Assembly: GCA_034432435.1 (NCBI GenBank)
Contig: DAOUBS010000152.1
Location: 1-23,383, forward strand
Direction of reading: 5' to 3'
Length of the DNA stretch: 23,383 bases
From: JANWYT01 sp034432435
GTDB taxonomy: Bacteria > Chloroflexota > Anaerolineae > Aggregatilineales > Phototrophicaceae
In this document: one piece after another, positions 7,628 through 14,993 of the stretch
How the letters are laid out: every line of letters begins with the position of its first letter
Position numbering within the stretch: position 1 is the stretch's first letter
Program-made: the position numbers and the translations under genes
The notes under the pieces: generated by a model
What the model saw: the letters and a program-made list of their open reading frames with translations, nothing else
Database searches by the model: none
Told to the model about the DNA's origin: nothing

Positions 7628-8740
7628 ATGCGCATTATTGACGTGATCGTTCACGATAATGTAATGGACGACGAGTTTGTCTATCGCCTACCGCAAAGTG
7701 GCGATGGTGACTTTCGGTTTGGCTCGCAGCTGATCGTCCAAGAAAGCCAAGTAGCGGCTTTCGTGCGCAATGGGCAAGTACTGGATATGTTCACGGCTGG
7801 CCGCCACACGCTGAGCGTTGCCAACTTGCCGATCCTTACGAACATGTTAAAGCTGGTCACGAGTGGTCGCACGCCGTTCCAAGCGCTGGTGTACTTCATC
7901 AACATGAAGACGATGCCACAGGTGGGCTGGGGGACGAACCCGCCGATCCCGGTGGCGCTGCCGGGCACTGCGATGGGCGCGGCACTGTTGACGACCTTTG
8001 GCACAATGAGCTTGCGGATTGCTGATCCTGCGCGCTTCTTGAAAAAGTTCGGCATGAGCAAGCCGATCACTCGAGTCGATGACCTCAAGACAGCGATGCA
8101 GACGAAACTGCTAGGTGAACTGACGGTGCTGCTTTCCAACGCGGGAATTAGCAGCGTGATGGACGCCAACAAACTGATGAACGACCTTGAAGGCGCGGCG
8201 CTCGTCAAGCTCAGCACGCAGTTTGAAGATGAGTTTGGTGTCAGCATCATCGCATTTGACGCGAACCCATTCAACGCGAAGCAGGTCTCGCCAGACGAGA
8301 TGATGAGCTACATGAGCGCCGAGACATACGAACGGGTCATCCGCGTGCAGGCGCTGCGTGATGCAGCGCGCAACGAGGGGGCCGGTGGCGCGCTGGCAGG
8401 AGCGGGCGTCGGCTTTGGCGTCGGCCAGCAGCTCGGCGGCGCGTTCATGAATCCGGAGCAGCAGGCGGCTCAACAGGCGGCGCAGCAGCAGCAGATGCTC
8501 ATGAACCAGATGATGATGCAGAAAATGATGGAGATGATGTCTGGCAACCAACAGCAGGCTGCGTCCGCACCAGCCCCCGTGGCTACGCCGGCCTCATCAG
8601 GTGCGTTGAATACGGTGCAAGATGTGCGTAACGCCATTGAGGCGCTTGATCTGCGCTTGATCAACGGTGAAGTGCGCCAAGACGTGTATGATCGACTCAT
8701 GGCGCGACTCGAAGCGCGTCTTGCCGAGCTTGGCGGCTAA
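7628..8740 (+). CDS. SPFH/band-7 domain protein with SHOCT-like C-terminus (YdjI-type)
   Basis: A 370-residue protein resembling the SPFH (virion core protein-like, YdjI) group. The N-terminal 230 residues form the SPFH part: FRFGSQLIVQESQVAAFVRN, GQVLDMFTAGRHTLSVANLP, then MSLRIADPARFLKKF. A Gly-rich stretch (AGAGVGFGVGQQLGGAF) and a remarkable Gln/Met-rich linker (QQAAQQAAQQQQMLMNQMMM) lead to a short C-terminal helical pair (VRNAIEALDLRLINGEVRQ ... YDRLMARLEARLAEL) like a SHOCT oligomerisation motif. Relatives in this family cluster at membranes and often neighbour PspA-type stress proteins; here neither PspA nor a phage gene is adjacent. The ribosome site AAGGAGAGG gives a firm start. It is the last gene of the operon, followed by a hairpin at 8771-8794. 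A membrane-scaffold role is likely, but the exact function is unknown. Confidence 0.9.
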   Translation: MRIIDVIVHDNVMDDEFVYRLPQSGDGDFRFGSQLIVQESQVAAFVRNGQVLDMFTAGRHTLSVANLPILTNMLKLVTSGRTPFQALVYFINMKTMPQVGWGTNPPIPVALPGTAMGAALLTTFGTMSLRIADPARFLKKFGMSKPITRVDDLKTAMQTKLLGELTVLLSNAGISSVMDANKLMNDLEGAALVKLSTQFEDEFGVSIIAFDANPFNAKQVSPDEMMSYMSAETYERVIRVQALRDAARNEGAGGALAGAGVGFGVGQQLGGAFMNPEQQAAQQAAQQQQMLMNQMMMQKMMEMMSGNQQQAASAPAPVATPASSGALNTVQDVRNAIEALDLRLINGEVRQDVYDRLMARLEARLAELGG

Positions 8741-8744
8741 CATA

Positions 8745-8774
8745 AACTTGAGTGCAGGAACTTGAGAGTGCAGG
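8745..8774 (+). repeat. Imperfect tandem duplication of about 15 bases
   Basis: AACTTGAGTGCAGG (8745-8758) is followed directly by AACTTGAGAGTGCAGG (8759-8774), which differs by a two-base AG insertion. It lies between the SPFH stop codon and the terminator-like hairpin. It may be a slippage product. Confidence 0.6.
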
Positions 8775-8794
8775 GCGTTTCAACAAGCGTCCTG
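8771..8794 (+). terminator. Terminator-like hairpin after the SPFH gene
   Basis: CAGGGCGTTT, loop CAAC, then AAGCGTCCTG form a 10-pair stem with two G-U pairs on the plus-strand RNA, followed by TATTCATTCT. On the minus strand the two wobble pairs become C-A mismatches, so the hairpin favours plus-strand transcripts. It sits four bases before the converging stop codon of the glycosyltransferase gene. Confidence 0.6.
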
Positions 8795-8797
8795 TAT

Positions 8798-10627
8798 TCA
8801 TTCTCTGCGCAGTGTATCAAGCGAATATAATTCTTCGCCGTCTATCGTAAAGACTTGCCCTGTGCTGGGGTCATAGAGCTTGGCGATCAGCGCGTAGTCA
8901 CCTGTTGGTACAGCCGTAAGCGGCAAGATGTGGATAGTCCGTTGAAGAGCTGATATGGGTTCTAGGCGGAGATCTGACTGTGCCCACACGGGGCTGTTGT
9001 TAACGGGGTTCCAATCTCCGATGAGTTGCACGGACGCTGCAAGTGATGTGTCTGAAGTATGTGACCAATACAGCCATACTTCAACGGCATCAACTTGCAC
9101 TCGCATCCGAACCCCACGCAGCCTGGCTGTCGTGGAGGTACTGATGTTTAAGGGCTCGGGCAATTCAGCCGATGACACACTGCTGGGGAGATAGCGCGCA
9201 AGCGGCGCCCCCATAACGCGCTGTTCGTCTACTTTGATGCGGGCTCTTTCAAGCCATTGTCGAGCGGCGCGGGCGTTTGGCCAGTCATAGAAAGAATGTT
9301 CAAACAACCAGATCGTAAAGAACTGAGCATCTAACGCAGACATCTGCTGCGCGATGTGCGCTTCAGTTTGCTGGGGCGAAGCTGGAATGGCAGCGGTATG
9401 CATGATGGGATCGATGTAGTATCCGAAAGCAGCGTCTACGGTTGTTTGCACAACCAGATCCTCAGGACTAGCCTGAGTCATCAGAAAGTCGCGGATGGCC
9501 TTCCAGTTCGGTGATTTTCCGAAGTCACCAGTGACGTGGAGGTGTACAGAACTGAACACGAATAGAATCAGCACGGTGATGAGCGATCCTGCCCCCAATG
9601 AGCGCGAGATGCCGCCTCGATGCCATCCGTAATACCAGCCGCCCGCCAACAGGATCAAGAGTGGGGCAGCCGCAGGCAGGACGTATCGCGGCAGGAACAC
9701 GGCCACAACAGCGCTGATGACCGAGAGGCCGAAGATCGGCACAGCTAAAAGACAAACTAGCCAAAGGCGTTGATTCGGCATCGAGCGCAGCGTAGTCAGC
9801 GACAACGCAGCGCCAGCCCACGCAAGCGCGCTCGCAATAAAGAGCAGCTCGCTTGGGGCAAGGTCACCGATTAAGAGCGCGCCCGGAAACGTTAGAATGA
9901 GCGCGCTGAAGTCGAAATAGGTAATGTTGCCTGCGTAGCCCCCGCGACTGAACAAGCTACCCTGAAGCAGCATAAAGACCCCAACAACAACACCGCCGAT
10001 AGCTGCGTGGATCAGTGCCCAACGCCAGCGCCACCTTCTGTCAAGTTTCATAAGGCCATACAGCCCGATTGCACCCACGAACAACAGTTCAAAGTAGAAG
10101 AACAAGCTAACGCTCAGCGCAGCGATCCCGTAGGCAAGCAGCGCGCGTCCACGAGGAAACTTGATCGTGCGCCAGCCAGAATACATCGTGAATAGGCTGA
10201 ACGTGCTCCAAAGGGCGTAATTGCGAAAGTCACGGGCGTGCCATATCCCATGGGGGTTCAGCGCCATCAGCACAGCAGCGACTAGGCCGACAGTCGGGTT
10301 AAACATCGCTTTTGTGAGGGTGTAGATCAGGGCGATGCCAAGCAGGCTGCCAAGCGCTGGCAGCATTCGCAGCGCTAACTCACTGTTGATGCCGACGAGT
10401 AGCCCCCACGCTCTGAAGGTTGCGTAGGTGAGCGGAGGGTGCGGCTCAATGGTTGCGATGGACGTAAGCGACTGAGCCAGTGGCAGTCCTGACCAGTAAG
10501 ACGCAGAAAAAGCCTCATCACCGCGCAGCGATGCGTTGCCCAAGCCCCCAACGCGCAGGCCAAAGCCGACTGCCAGTACTATGACTAACAGCGGATACTG
10601 CCAACGGCTGAGGTGCTTGTCTGTCAT
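8798..10627 (-). CDS. GT39/ArnT-like membrane glycosyltransferase
   Basis: A 609-residue polytopic membrane protein of the PMT/ArnT-like (GT39, GT-C fold) family, which moves sugars from polyprenyl-phosphate carriers to acceptors on the outer face of the membrane. After the first membrane helix (PLLVIVLAVGFGLRVGGLG) comes the diagnostic loop LRGDEAFSASYWSG with the acidic pair D37-E38. About ten further hydrophobic helices follow up to about residue 350, including HGIWHARDFRNYALWS, typical of the family. From about 350 the chain is soluble, and the last 110 residues look like a beta-sandwich (VEVWLYWSHTSD ... VPTGDYALIAKLYDPSTGQV). Donor and acceptor cannot be deduced. Its ATG overlaps the stop of the upstream NERD-like gene (ATGA, 10624-10627), implying coupled translation. 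Confidence 0.88.
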   Translation of the reverse strand: MTDKHLSRWQYPLLVIVLAVGFGLRVGGLGNASLRGDEAFSASYWSGLPLAQSLTSIATIEPHPPLTYATFRAWGLLVGINSELALRMLPALGSLLGIALIYTLTKAMFNPTVGLVAAVLMALNPHGIWHARDFRNYALWSTFSLFTMYSGWRTIKFPRGRALLAYGIAALSVSLFFYFELLFVGAIGLYGLMKLDRRWRWRWALIHAAIGGVVVGVFMLLQGSLFSRGGYAGNITYFDFSALILTFPGALLIGDLAPSELLFIASALAWAGAALSLTTLRSMPNQRLWLVCLLAVPIFGLSVISAVVAVFLPRYVLPAAAPLLILLAGGWYYGWHRGGISRSLGAGSLITVLILFVFSSVHLHVTGDFGKSPNWKAIRDFLMTQASPEDLVVQTTVDAAFGYYIDPIMHTAAIPASPQQTEAHIAQQMSALDAQFFTIWLFEHSFYDWPNARAARQWLERARIKVDEQRVMGAPLARYLPSSVSSAELPEPLNISTSTTARLRGVRMRVQVDAVEVWLYWSHTSDTSLAASVQLIGDWNPVNNSPVWAQSDLRLEPISALQRTIHILPLTAVPTGDYALIAKLYDPSTGQVFTIDGEELYSLDTLRRE

Positions 10628-11388
10628 TGCGAAGCAGGCAGCGTAGCCTTTTCAAAGCTGGCAATTTGTTCATCAGTCAGCGGCAGGGCGGATTTGGTCT
10701 GCGCATCACCTGTCTTTTTTAGATACAAATCGCGCATGAGGTCTTTCAAGTTGGGCTTGTTTTTGTTGTCCGCGTAGACGACTGGAATGGTTGGGTTTTC
10801 AATCGTCAACTTGACTCGTGGGTGGACAAACACAACAATCGGCTGCACGGTGACATCTGGCGCATGGGTTTGAAGCAGCTCCGTGGCTTTTTGTGCTAGA
10901 CGGGTCGCTTCTTCTGTAGGGTTGCCGATACCGTCCATGCGCAAGGTCGACAGGAAGCGTGAGATCGGATTGGCCAGCGTGCGCCATTGGTCGCCACTGA
11001 CTTCGAAGTGGCCATCATGCCACCGCGTAACGATGACGAAGACCCCTTGTGGGCAGATCAACAGATGTCTGATCGGGAGGTGATAGTAGTTGTAAAGTAT
11101 GCTCTTCTTGCTCAGGCTCTTGAGCGCTTCTGGCAGCACTTTCTCCGGACGAGGTGGACGTGCCCAGAGGTTCGTCATGCGGATAGAGATGAGCGTCATG
11201 ATGAAAGCCGCAGGTAAGACAAGCGCTTGCAGGAATAGGATACCTGCGTTAATGTCACCAGATGGGTCAAATGCTGAAGCGTTGACGAAGAAGAAGCCTG
11301 CAATCAGCACGAACAAAGTTCCCAGAAATAGATAGTTGGCGAGCTTGCGATTGCGCTCTGCTAGTTTGGTGTTGGTTTCGATCCGCAT
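10624..11388 (-). CDS. Membrane protein with a NERD-like domain lacking the nuclease motif
   Basis: A 254-residue protein. Two hydrophobic helices occupy about 18-42 and 48-70 (YLFLGTLFVLIAGFFFV; AGILFLQALVLPAAFIMTLI). The cytoplasmic part resembles a NERD (nuclease-related) domain: HLPIRHLLICPQGVFVIVTR, HFEVSGDQWRT, then TVQPIVVFVHPRVKLTI. In true NERD proteins the strand after GVFVI carries an E-x-K catalytic motif; here it reads VTRWHDG, so both residues are absent and nuclease activity is unlikely. The start at 11388 has a weak GGAAG site. The stop overlaps the glycosyltransferase start by four bases, which ties its synthesis to that enzyme; it may be an accessory or stabilising factor (inference). 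The NERD assignment is moderate, resting on the pattern rather than a profile search. Confidence 0.72.
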   Translation of the reverse strand: MRIETNTKLAERNRKLANYLFLGTLFVLIAGFFFVNASAFDPSGDINAGILFLQALVLPAAFIMTLISIRMTNLWARPPRPEKVLPEALKSLSKKSILYNYYHLPIRHLLICPQGVFVIVTRWHDGHFEVSGDQWRTLANPISRFLSTLRMDGIGNPTEEATRLAQKATELLQTHAPDVTVQPIVVFVHPRVKLTIENPTIPVVYADNKNKPNLKDLMRDLYLKKTGDAQTKSALPLTDEQIASFEKATLPASQ

Positions 11389-11408
11389 ACAGTTGTAACT
11401 TCCGTTCG

Positions 11409-11433
11409 AGGGGTCGCGCGGCGCGCGACCCCT
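11409..11433 (-). terminator. Perfect 11-pair GC-rich hairpin between the CARDB and NERD-like genes
   Basis: AGGGGTCGCGC and GCGCGACCCCT are perfect inverted repeats around a three-base loop (GGC). The hairpin starts seven bases after the CARDB gene's stop codon in the minus direction. No U-run follows, so it could be a U-less terminator, an RNA 3'-end stabiliser or a partial attenuator ahead of the downstream gene pair. Because the inverted repeat is perfect, the structure forms equally on either strand; the minus strand was chosen from context. Confidence 0.6.
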
Positions 11434-11439
11434 GTGCTG

Positions 11440-12951
11440 TTATTCGCCGCAGCCGCTGCTGCGCTCTTTCAAGATGTAGTCGATGATCTGAGTGTTGTTT
11501 GCTTCGTTCAGCTCAGCTACGTTGTTGTTGCCGTCAATCTGGAACACCAGACGATTTGCCTCGTTGAAGAAGGTGCTAGGCAGGGTGAATTGATCCTCAC
11601 CGCCGAGGGTAGCGCCAGGTGCATGGCCGTTGATGACGATGTCACGTTGAGCGGTCACTTGGCCTGTGCGCACAGCCACGTTTGTTACGCGCAGCACGTA
11701 ATTGGGCGCAGCTTCGAACCCATCGTTCTTGATGGCCCAGCGGAACGTGATAACGTCCTTGCAGAAGAAATTGGTTGGTGCTGGACGGGTTGTAAGGGTG
11801 GTTGACCAGATCAGGTCGATGTTGAGCGTTTCCTCGTTGCCGCTGCGCGGCACGAAGTAAGACATGGGGCCAATGTGGGTGACTTCAGCACAGACAAAAT
11901 CACCGTAGCGCTGCGATGGCAGAATGTACCATTTTTGCGGCACGCCATACGAGACGCCGATCACCGCTTGGCTGATGTCGCCTGCGTTCGGTTGAACACA
12001 GTGAGTGACAGGGATTTTCATCAAGCTCGCGTCATCGGGAAGTTTTTGATAATCCCCATTGGCAAATATCTGATAGGTGAGGCCGCGACGCTCAAAGCCC
12101 GCAACAGAAGCCGGCACAAGGTTGATGTTGCCAATGATGCCAGGCTGCATCGGGGCAGGTTCTACTCGGCAGTGCAGGGTGAAGGTTCCACCACCTCCGA
12201 ATTGAATGTCGGATGGGTCAAAGCGCACGTTCGGGCAGCCATCGTAGCCATTTAGCAAGTTCAGATCAGCTTGAGCGTCTGTCACAATTTGTTGACCGAG
12301 CGGTGCGCCCCCAAAGGTAGGCGGCGCGCCTGTGCGCCCATCGGCTTGGTTCAGTTCGATGTTGATGCGCGCGATGCCGCCCATCGCAATGTTGACCGGC
12401 CCAGATCCATCCCCCGGGCCGAAGATGGCCGCGTTGGCGAGGTTGTTCAGGTCAATTACACTGTTCGGCGTCCACGCCCAGTAAGTGAGCACAGAGTTCC
12501 CAGATTGATCGGCACGGAAGCGGAAGTCCACAGGTAGATAAAACCCAGCCCAGACGATGCGGCTGCTGGTGGTTGCGGGTTGAGGTAGAACAATGCGAAC
12601 AACGCCGGATTCATTGATGGCCACGTCCGCCCTTGCGATCAACTGCGCATCTTGAGGGGTTCCACCGTTGGGGTCGGCGTAGACGACGACTGTCACCGGC
12701 TGGCCGACGACAGGACGAACGACGTCGAGCGTGACTGCATCAATCGTGACTGGAAACGCGAGGTTTTGCGCGCCGAGGTCAAACCCGTTGATGACCAGCG
12801 TTGGCTCATCACGGATGACAAATGTGCCACTAGCAGCGCCAGAGTTGAGCGAGATCGTTGTGCTGCCTGCAAGGACAGGCGCAGCTAAAGCCAGCCCCAC
12901 AAGCCCAAGTACTGCCCCCCAAAATGCCGCCCTCATACCTGATTTAGCCAT
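11440..12951 (-). CDS. Exported protein with a C-terminal CARDB-like domain
   Basis: A 503-residue exported protein. A signal peptide is clear (GMRAAFWGAVLGLVGLALAA, cleavage likely after APVLA near residue 28). The mature N-terminal half is beta-rich and unrecognised (TLVINGFDLGAQNLAFPVTI, VTVVVYADPNGG). The last 115 residues look like a CARDB bacterial cell-adhesion-related domain: TFRWAIKNDGFEAAPNYVLR, then VAELNEANNTQI, the usual N-E-x-N-N ending of this fold. Several Cys residues (CPNVRF, LHCRVE, THCVQP, FVCAEV, FFCKD) may form disulfides outside the cell. No membrane anchor or sorting signal is visible at the C-terminus (KERSSGCGE), so it is probably secreted or loosely wall-bound. It has its own promoter (12988-13016) and a hairpin after its stop. 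The biological role is unknown. Confidence 0.85.
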   Translation of the reverse strand: MAKSGMRAAFWGAVLGLVGLALAAPVLAGSTTISLNSGAASGTFVIRDEPTLVINGFDLGAQNLAFPVTIDAVTLDVVRPVVGQPVTVVVYADPNGGTPQDAQLIARADVAINESGVVRIVLPQPATTSSRIVWAGFYLPVDFRFRADQSGNSVLTYWAWTPNSVIDLNNLANAAIFGPGDGSGPVNIAMGGIARINIELNQADGRTGAPPTFGGAPLGQQIVTDAQADLNLLNGYDGCPNVRFDPSDIQFGGGGTFTLHCRVEPAPMQPGIIGNINLVPASVAGFERRGLTYQIFANGDYQKLPDDASLMKIPVTHCVQPNAGDISQAVIGVSYGVPQKWYILPSQRYGDFVCAEVTHIGPMSYFVPRSGNEETLNIDLIWSTTLTTRPAPTNFFCKDVITFRWAIKNDGFEAAPNYVLRVTNVAVRTGQVTAQRDIVINGHAPGATLGGEDQFTLPSTFFNEANRLVFQIDGNNNVAELNEANNTQIIDYILKERSSGCGE

Positions 12952-12987
12952 CAGCTTGTCCTAGCGTGAAACCTGTTGTTGGCTGGT

Positions 12988-13016
12988 ATTGTAGGGGGAT
13001 TTAGAGGGTCGGTCAA
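12988..13016 (-). promoter_or_regulatory. Sigma-70-type promoter for the CARDB gene
   Basis: The minus strand reads TTGACC (13011-13016), exactly 17 bases of spacer, then TACAAT (12988-12993). The -10 lies 36 bases before the ATG at 12951. This is the best canonical promoter in the window. Confidence 0.7.
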
Positions 13017-13070
13017 GTAAACCACTTCGTAACGACGGTGCTGGTCTAGTCTAAATAGATAGTCCGTGGC

Positions 13071-13076
13071 TATAAT
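13071..13076 (+). promoter_or_regulatory. -10 element for the yajC-secDF operon
   Basis: A consensus TATAAT lies 37 bases before the yajC ATG at 13114. A weak TAGTCT at 13047-13052 is 18 bases upstream. Its position inside the longer yajC reading frame (from GTG 13066) argues that the frame's upstream start is not used. Confidence 0.5.
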
Positions 13077-13113
13077 CCTCGGGATTGTCGCAGCAGAGCA
13101 TGGATTGCTTAAG

Positions 13114-13440
13114 ATGGAAGAAATCATCGCAGTGGGCGTGATTGGCGCGCTGATTTTTGCCGCATATTATTCGTTGGTATTGTTTCCACGGCAGCGTGAC
13201 TTCACGAAGCGTCAGATGATGGCGCGTGAGTTGGCGGCAGGCGATGAAATCGTCACTTACGGGGGGATCATTGGCAAGGTGAAGCATATCGACTCTGCAA
13301 AGGGCATTGCGCTTGTCGAGATTGCGGATGGTGTCACGGTTCGATTGGTAATTGCTGCGATGATGAATCGTTATGACCCTGAAGAAATTGCACGCAACGC
13401 CCGCATGGGGCAGGGCGTTGAAACAGAGATGACCCCATAA
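13114..13440 (+). CDS. yajC: Preprotein translocase subunit YajC
   Basis: A 108-residue single-pass membrane protein. It has an N-terminal helix (EEIIAVGVIGALIFAAYYSL), the basic stretch FPRQRDFTKRQMMARELAAG, and the diagnostic GDEIVTYGGIIGKVKHID, followed by VEIADGVTVRLVI. YajC joins SecD and SecF in the accessory complex of the SecYEG translocase, and the next two genes encode those partners. ATG 13114 was chosen over GTG 13066 because the likely -10 at 13071 lies between them; no good ribosome site is seen. An out-of-frame ATG at 13100 opens a 13-codon reading frame that overlaps the start. Family assignment is firm. Confidence 0.93.
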   Translation: MEEIIAVGVIGALIFAAYYSLVLFPRQRDFTKRQMMARELAAGDEIVTYGGIIGKVKHIDSAKGIALVEIADGVTVRLVIAAMMNRYDPEEIARNARMGQGVETEMTP

Positions 13441-13469
13441 TCTATAGGAACGCTCCGGAAGGATAGTTT

Positions 13470-14984
13470 ATGCAGACCCATTGGCGATGGCTAGCCGTTA
13501 TTCTTGTGTTGTCTTTGTTCTCTCTCTACGTTGCGCTGCCAGCTGATGTGAAAGGGGTGACGCCGGATGATCCTGTCTGTGAACGTCTGCGCGAAAATCC
13601 ACGGTTAGACAGCCTCGGTGTGCGATGCAGCGAGAACATCACGATTGATCTGAACGGAGATCGTATTCCTGAGATCGACATCCGTGTGACGCAGAGCCTC
13701 GGCCTTGACCTCATCGGCGGCTTGCGTGTGCTGTTGCAAGCCGATGTGGACACGGGGGCGTTCAGCGCTGAAGAGCTGCGCGCTGCGATGGGTGAAACGG
13801 CCAATAACATCAATCGACGTGTGAACGGGCTGGGGTTGACGGAAGCAACAGTCCAATTACAGGGAGCTGATCGTATCCTTGTTGAGCTGCCTGGCGTGCG
13901 CGATCGTCAGCAAGCGATCAACACGATCCAGCAGACGGCCCTGCTTGAATTCGTCGACATGGCGGGGCTGCGCGGCACAGTTGGGCAGTATGTGGATCGT
14001 TTGATTTTGACGACGGGGCAGCTAGAACTCACGGGGCAGCGCGCCGAAGCTGACATGAGCGCACTCTTGTCGCGGCTGCGTGACCCGCAAGGGAACCCGT
14101 TTACGACGGCTTTCACGGGCAGCATGCTCGAGCGCGCCAGCGCGCAATTCGGCGCACTCTCCGCAGCGTCCCCGCCGGAGTGGTACATCTCGTTCCAAGT
14201 GCGCCCAGAATTTCAAGTGCCGTTTGCAGAGTACACTGGCGCACGCATCGGGGAACCGATGGCCATCGTTTTAGATGGGTTGGTGCTGTCTGCGCCGACG
14301 ATTGAAGCGCGGCTGAGCGATGGCGGGGTCATCACTGGCAGCTTTACAGAAGAGGAAGCGCGCACGTTGGCGCTGCAATTGCAATCTGGTGCGCTGCCGA
14401 TTCCGCTGCGGATCGTGACTGCGGAGGAAGTCGGCGCGACCTTGGGGCAGGCTAGCGTGGCGGCCAGTATTCGCGCTGGAATCATCGGTGTGTTGGTCGT
14501 GTTGAGCTTCATGGTGGTGTACTACCGCGTGCCTGGCCTAGCGGCTGCCGGCGCGCTGATCGTGTTTATATTGTTAAACCTCGCGTTGTTCAAGCTGCTG
14601 CCGGTCACGCTGACGCTGCCGGCGATCACGGGTTTTTTGATCTCCATCGGCACCGCGGTTGATGGCAACATCCTCATCTTCGAGAGGATCAAAGAGGAAC
14701 TTCGTCTTGGGCGCGACATTGACACTGCGCTGAAGGCCGGCTTTAAGCGTGCATGGACGTCGATTCGTGACTCGAACACCTCGACCATCATCATCGGCAT
14801 GATCCTGTTCTTCTTCGGTCAGACACCTGGGGCGAGCATCGTGAGCGGCTTTGCGATTACGCTCATCTTGGGCTTGCTGCTGAATCTGTTCACCGCTGTG
14901 CTGGTCACGCGGACTTTCTTGTACATTTTGGTCTCACTTGGTCGGGCGCGCTTGGCACGAAGCCGCTGGCTGCTAGGGGTATAA
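13470..14984 (+). CDS. secD: Protein translocase subunit SecD
   Basis: 504 residues. SecD forms, with SecF, the proton-driven motor that helps pull secreted proteins across the membrane. It has one N-terminal membrane helix (7-23), a large outside region and five C-terminal helices. Diagnostic segments are GLDLIGGLRVLLQAD (78-92; the family DLxGG motif), ETANNINRRVNGLGLTEATV in the P1 domain, and, in the membrane part, GTAVDGNILIFERIKEELRL and FKRAWTSIRDSNTSTIII. Between the first helix and the DLxGG motif lies an unusual stretch (about 30-75) with two cysteines (C37, C53) and an Asp-rich loop, DLNGDRIPEID. The ribosome site GGAAGG supports ATG 13470. It lies 29 bases after yajC and 9 before secF. 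Confidence 0.96.
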   Translation: MQTHWRWLAVILVLSLFSLYVALPADVKGVTPDDPVCERLRENPRLDSLGVRCSENITIDLNGDRIPEIDIRVTQSLGLDLIGGLRVLLQADVDTGAFSAEELRAAMGETANNINRRVNGLGLTEATVQLQGADRILVELPGVRDRQQAINTIQQTALLEFVDMAGLRGTVGQYVDRLILTTGQLELTGQRAEADMSALLSRLRDPQGNPFTTAFTGSMLERASAQFGALSAASPPEWYISFQVRPEFQVPFAEYTGARIGEPMAIVLDGLVLSAPTIEARLSDGGVITGSFTEEEARTLALQLQSGALPIPLRIVTAEEVGATLGQASVAASIRAGIIGVLVVLSFMVVYYRVPGLAAAGALIVFILLNLALFKLLPVTLTLPAITGFLISIGTAVDGNILIFERIKEELRLGRDIDTALKAGFKRAWTSIRDSNTSTIIIGMILFFFGQTPGASIVSGFAITLILGLLLNLFTAVLVTRTFLYILVSLGRARLARSRWLLGV

Positions 14985-14993
14985 GGGGACGCA

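Noticed and set aside
13066..13113. Longer yajC from GTG 13066
   Set aside because: A consensus -10 (13071-13076) lies inside this extension, and the YajC membrane helix starts just after ATG 13114.
13100..13141. 13-codon open frame overlapping the yajC start
   Set aside because: It is too short and has no support beyond an ATG; it could be a leader peptide, but nothing shows it.
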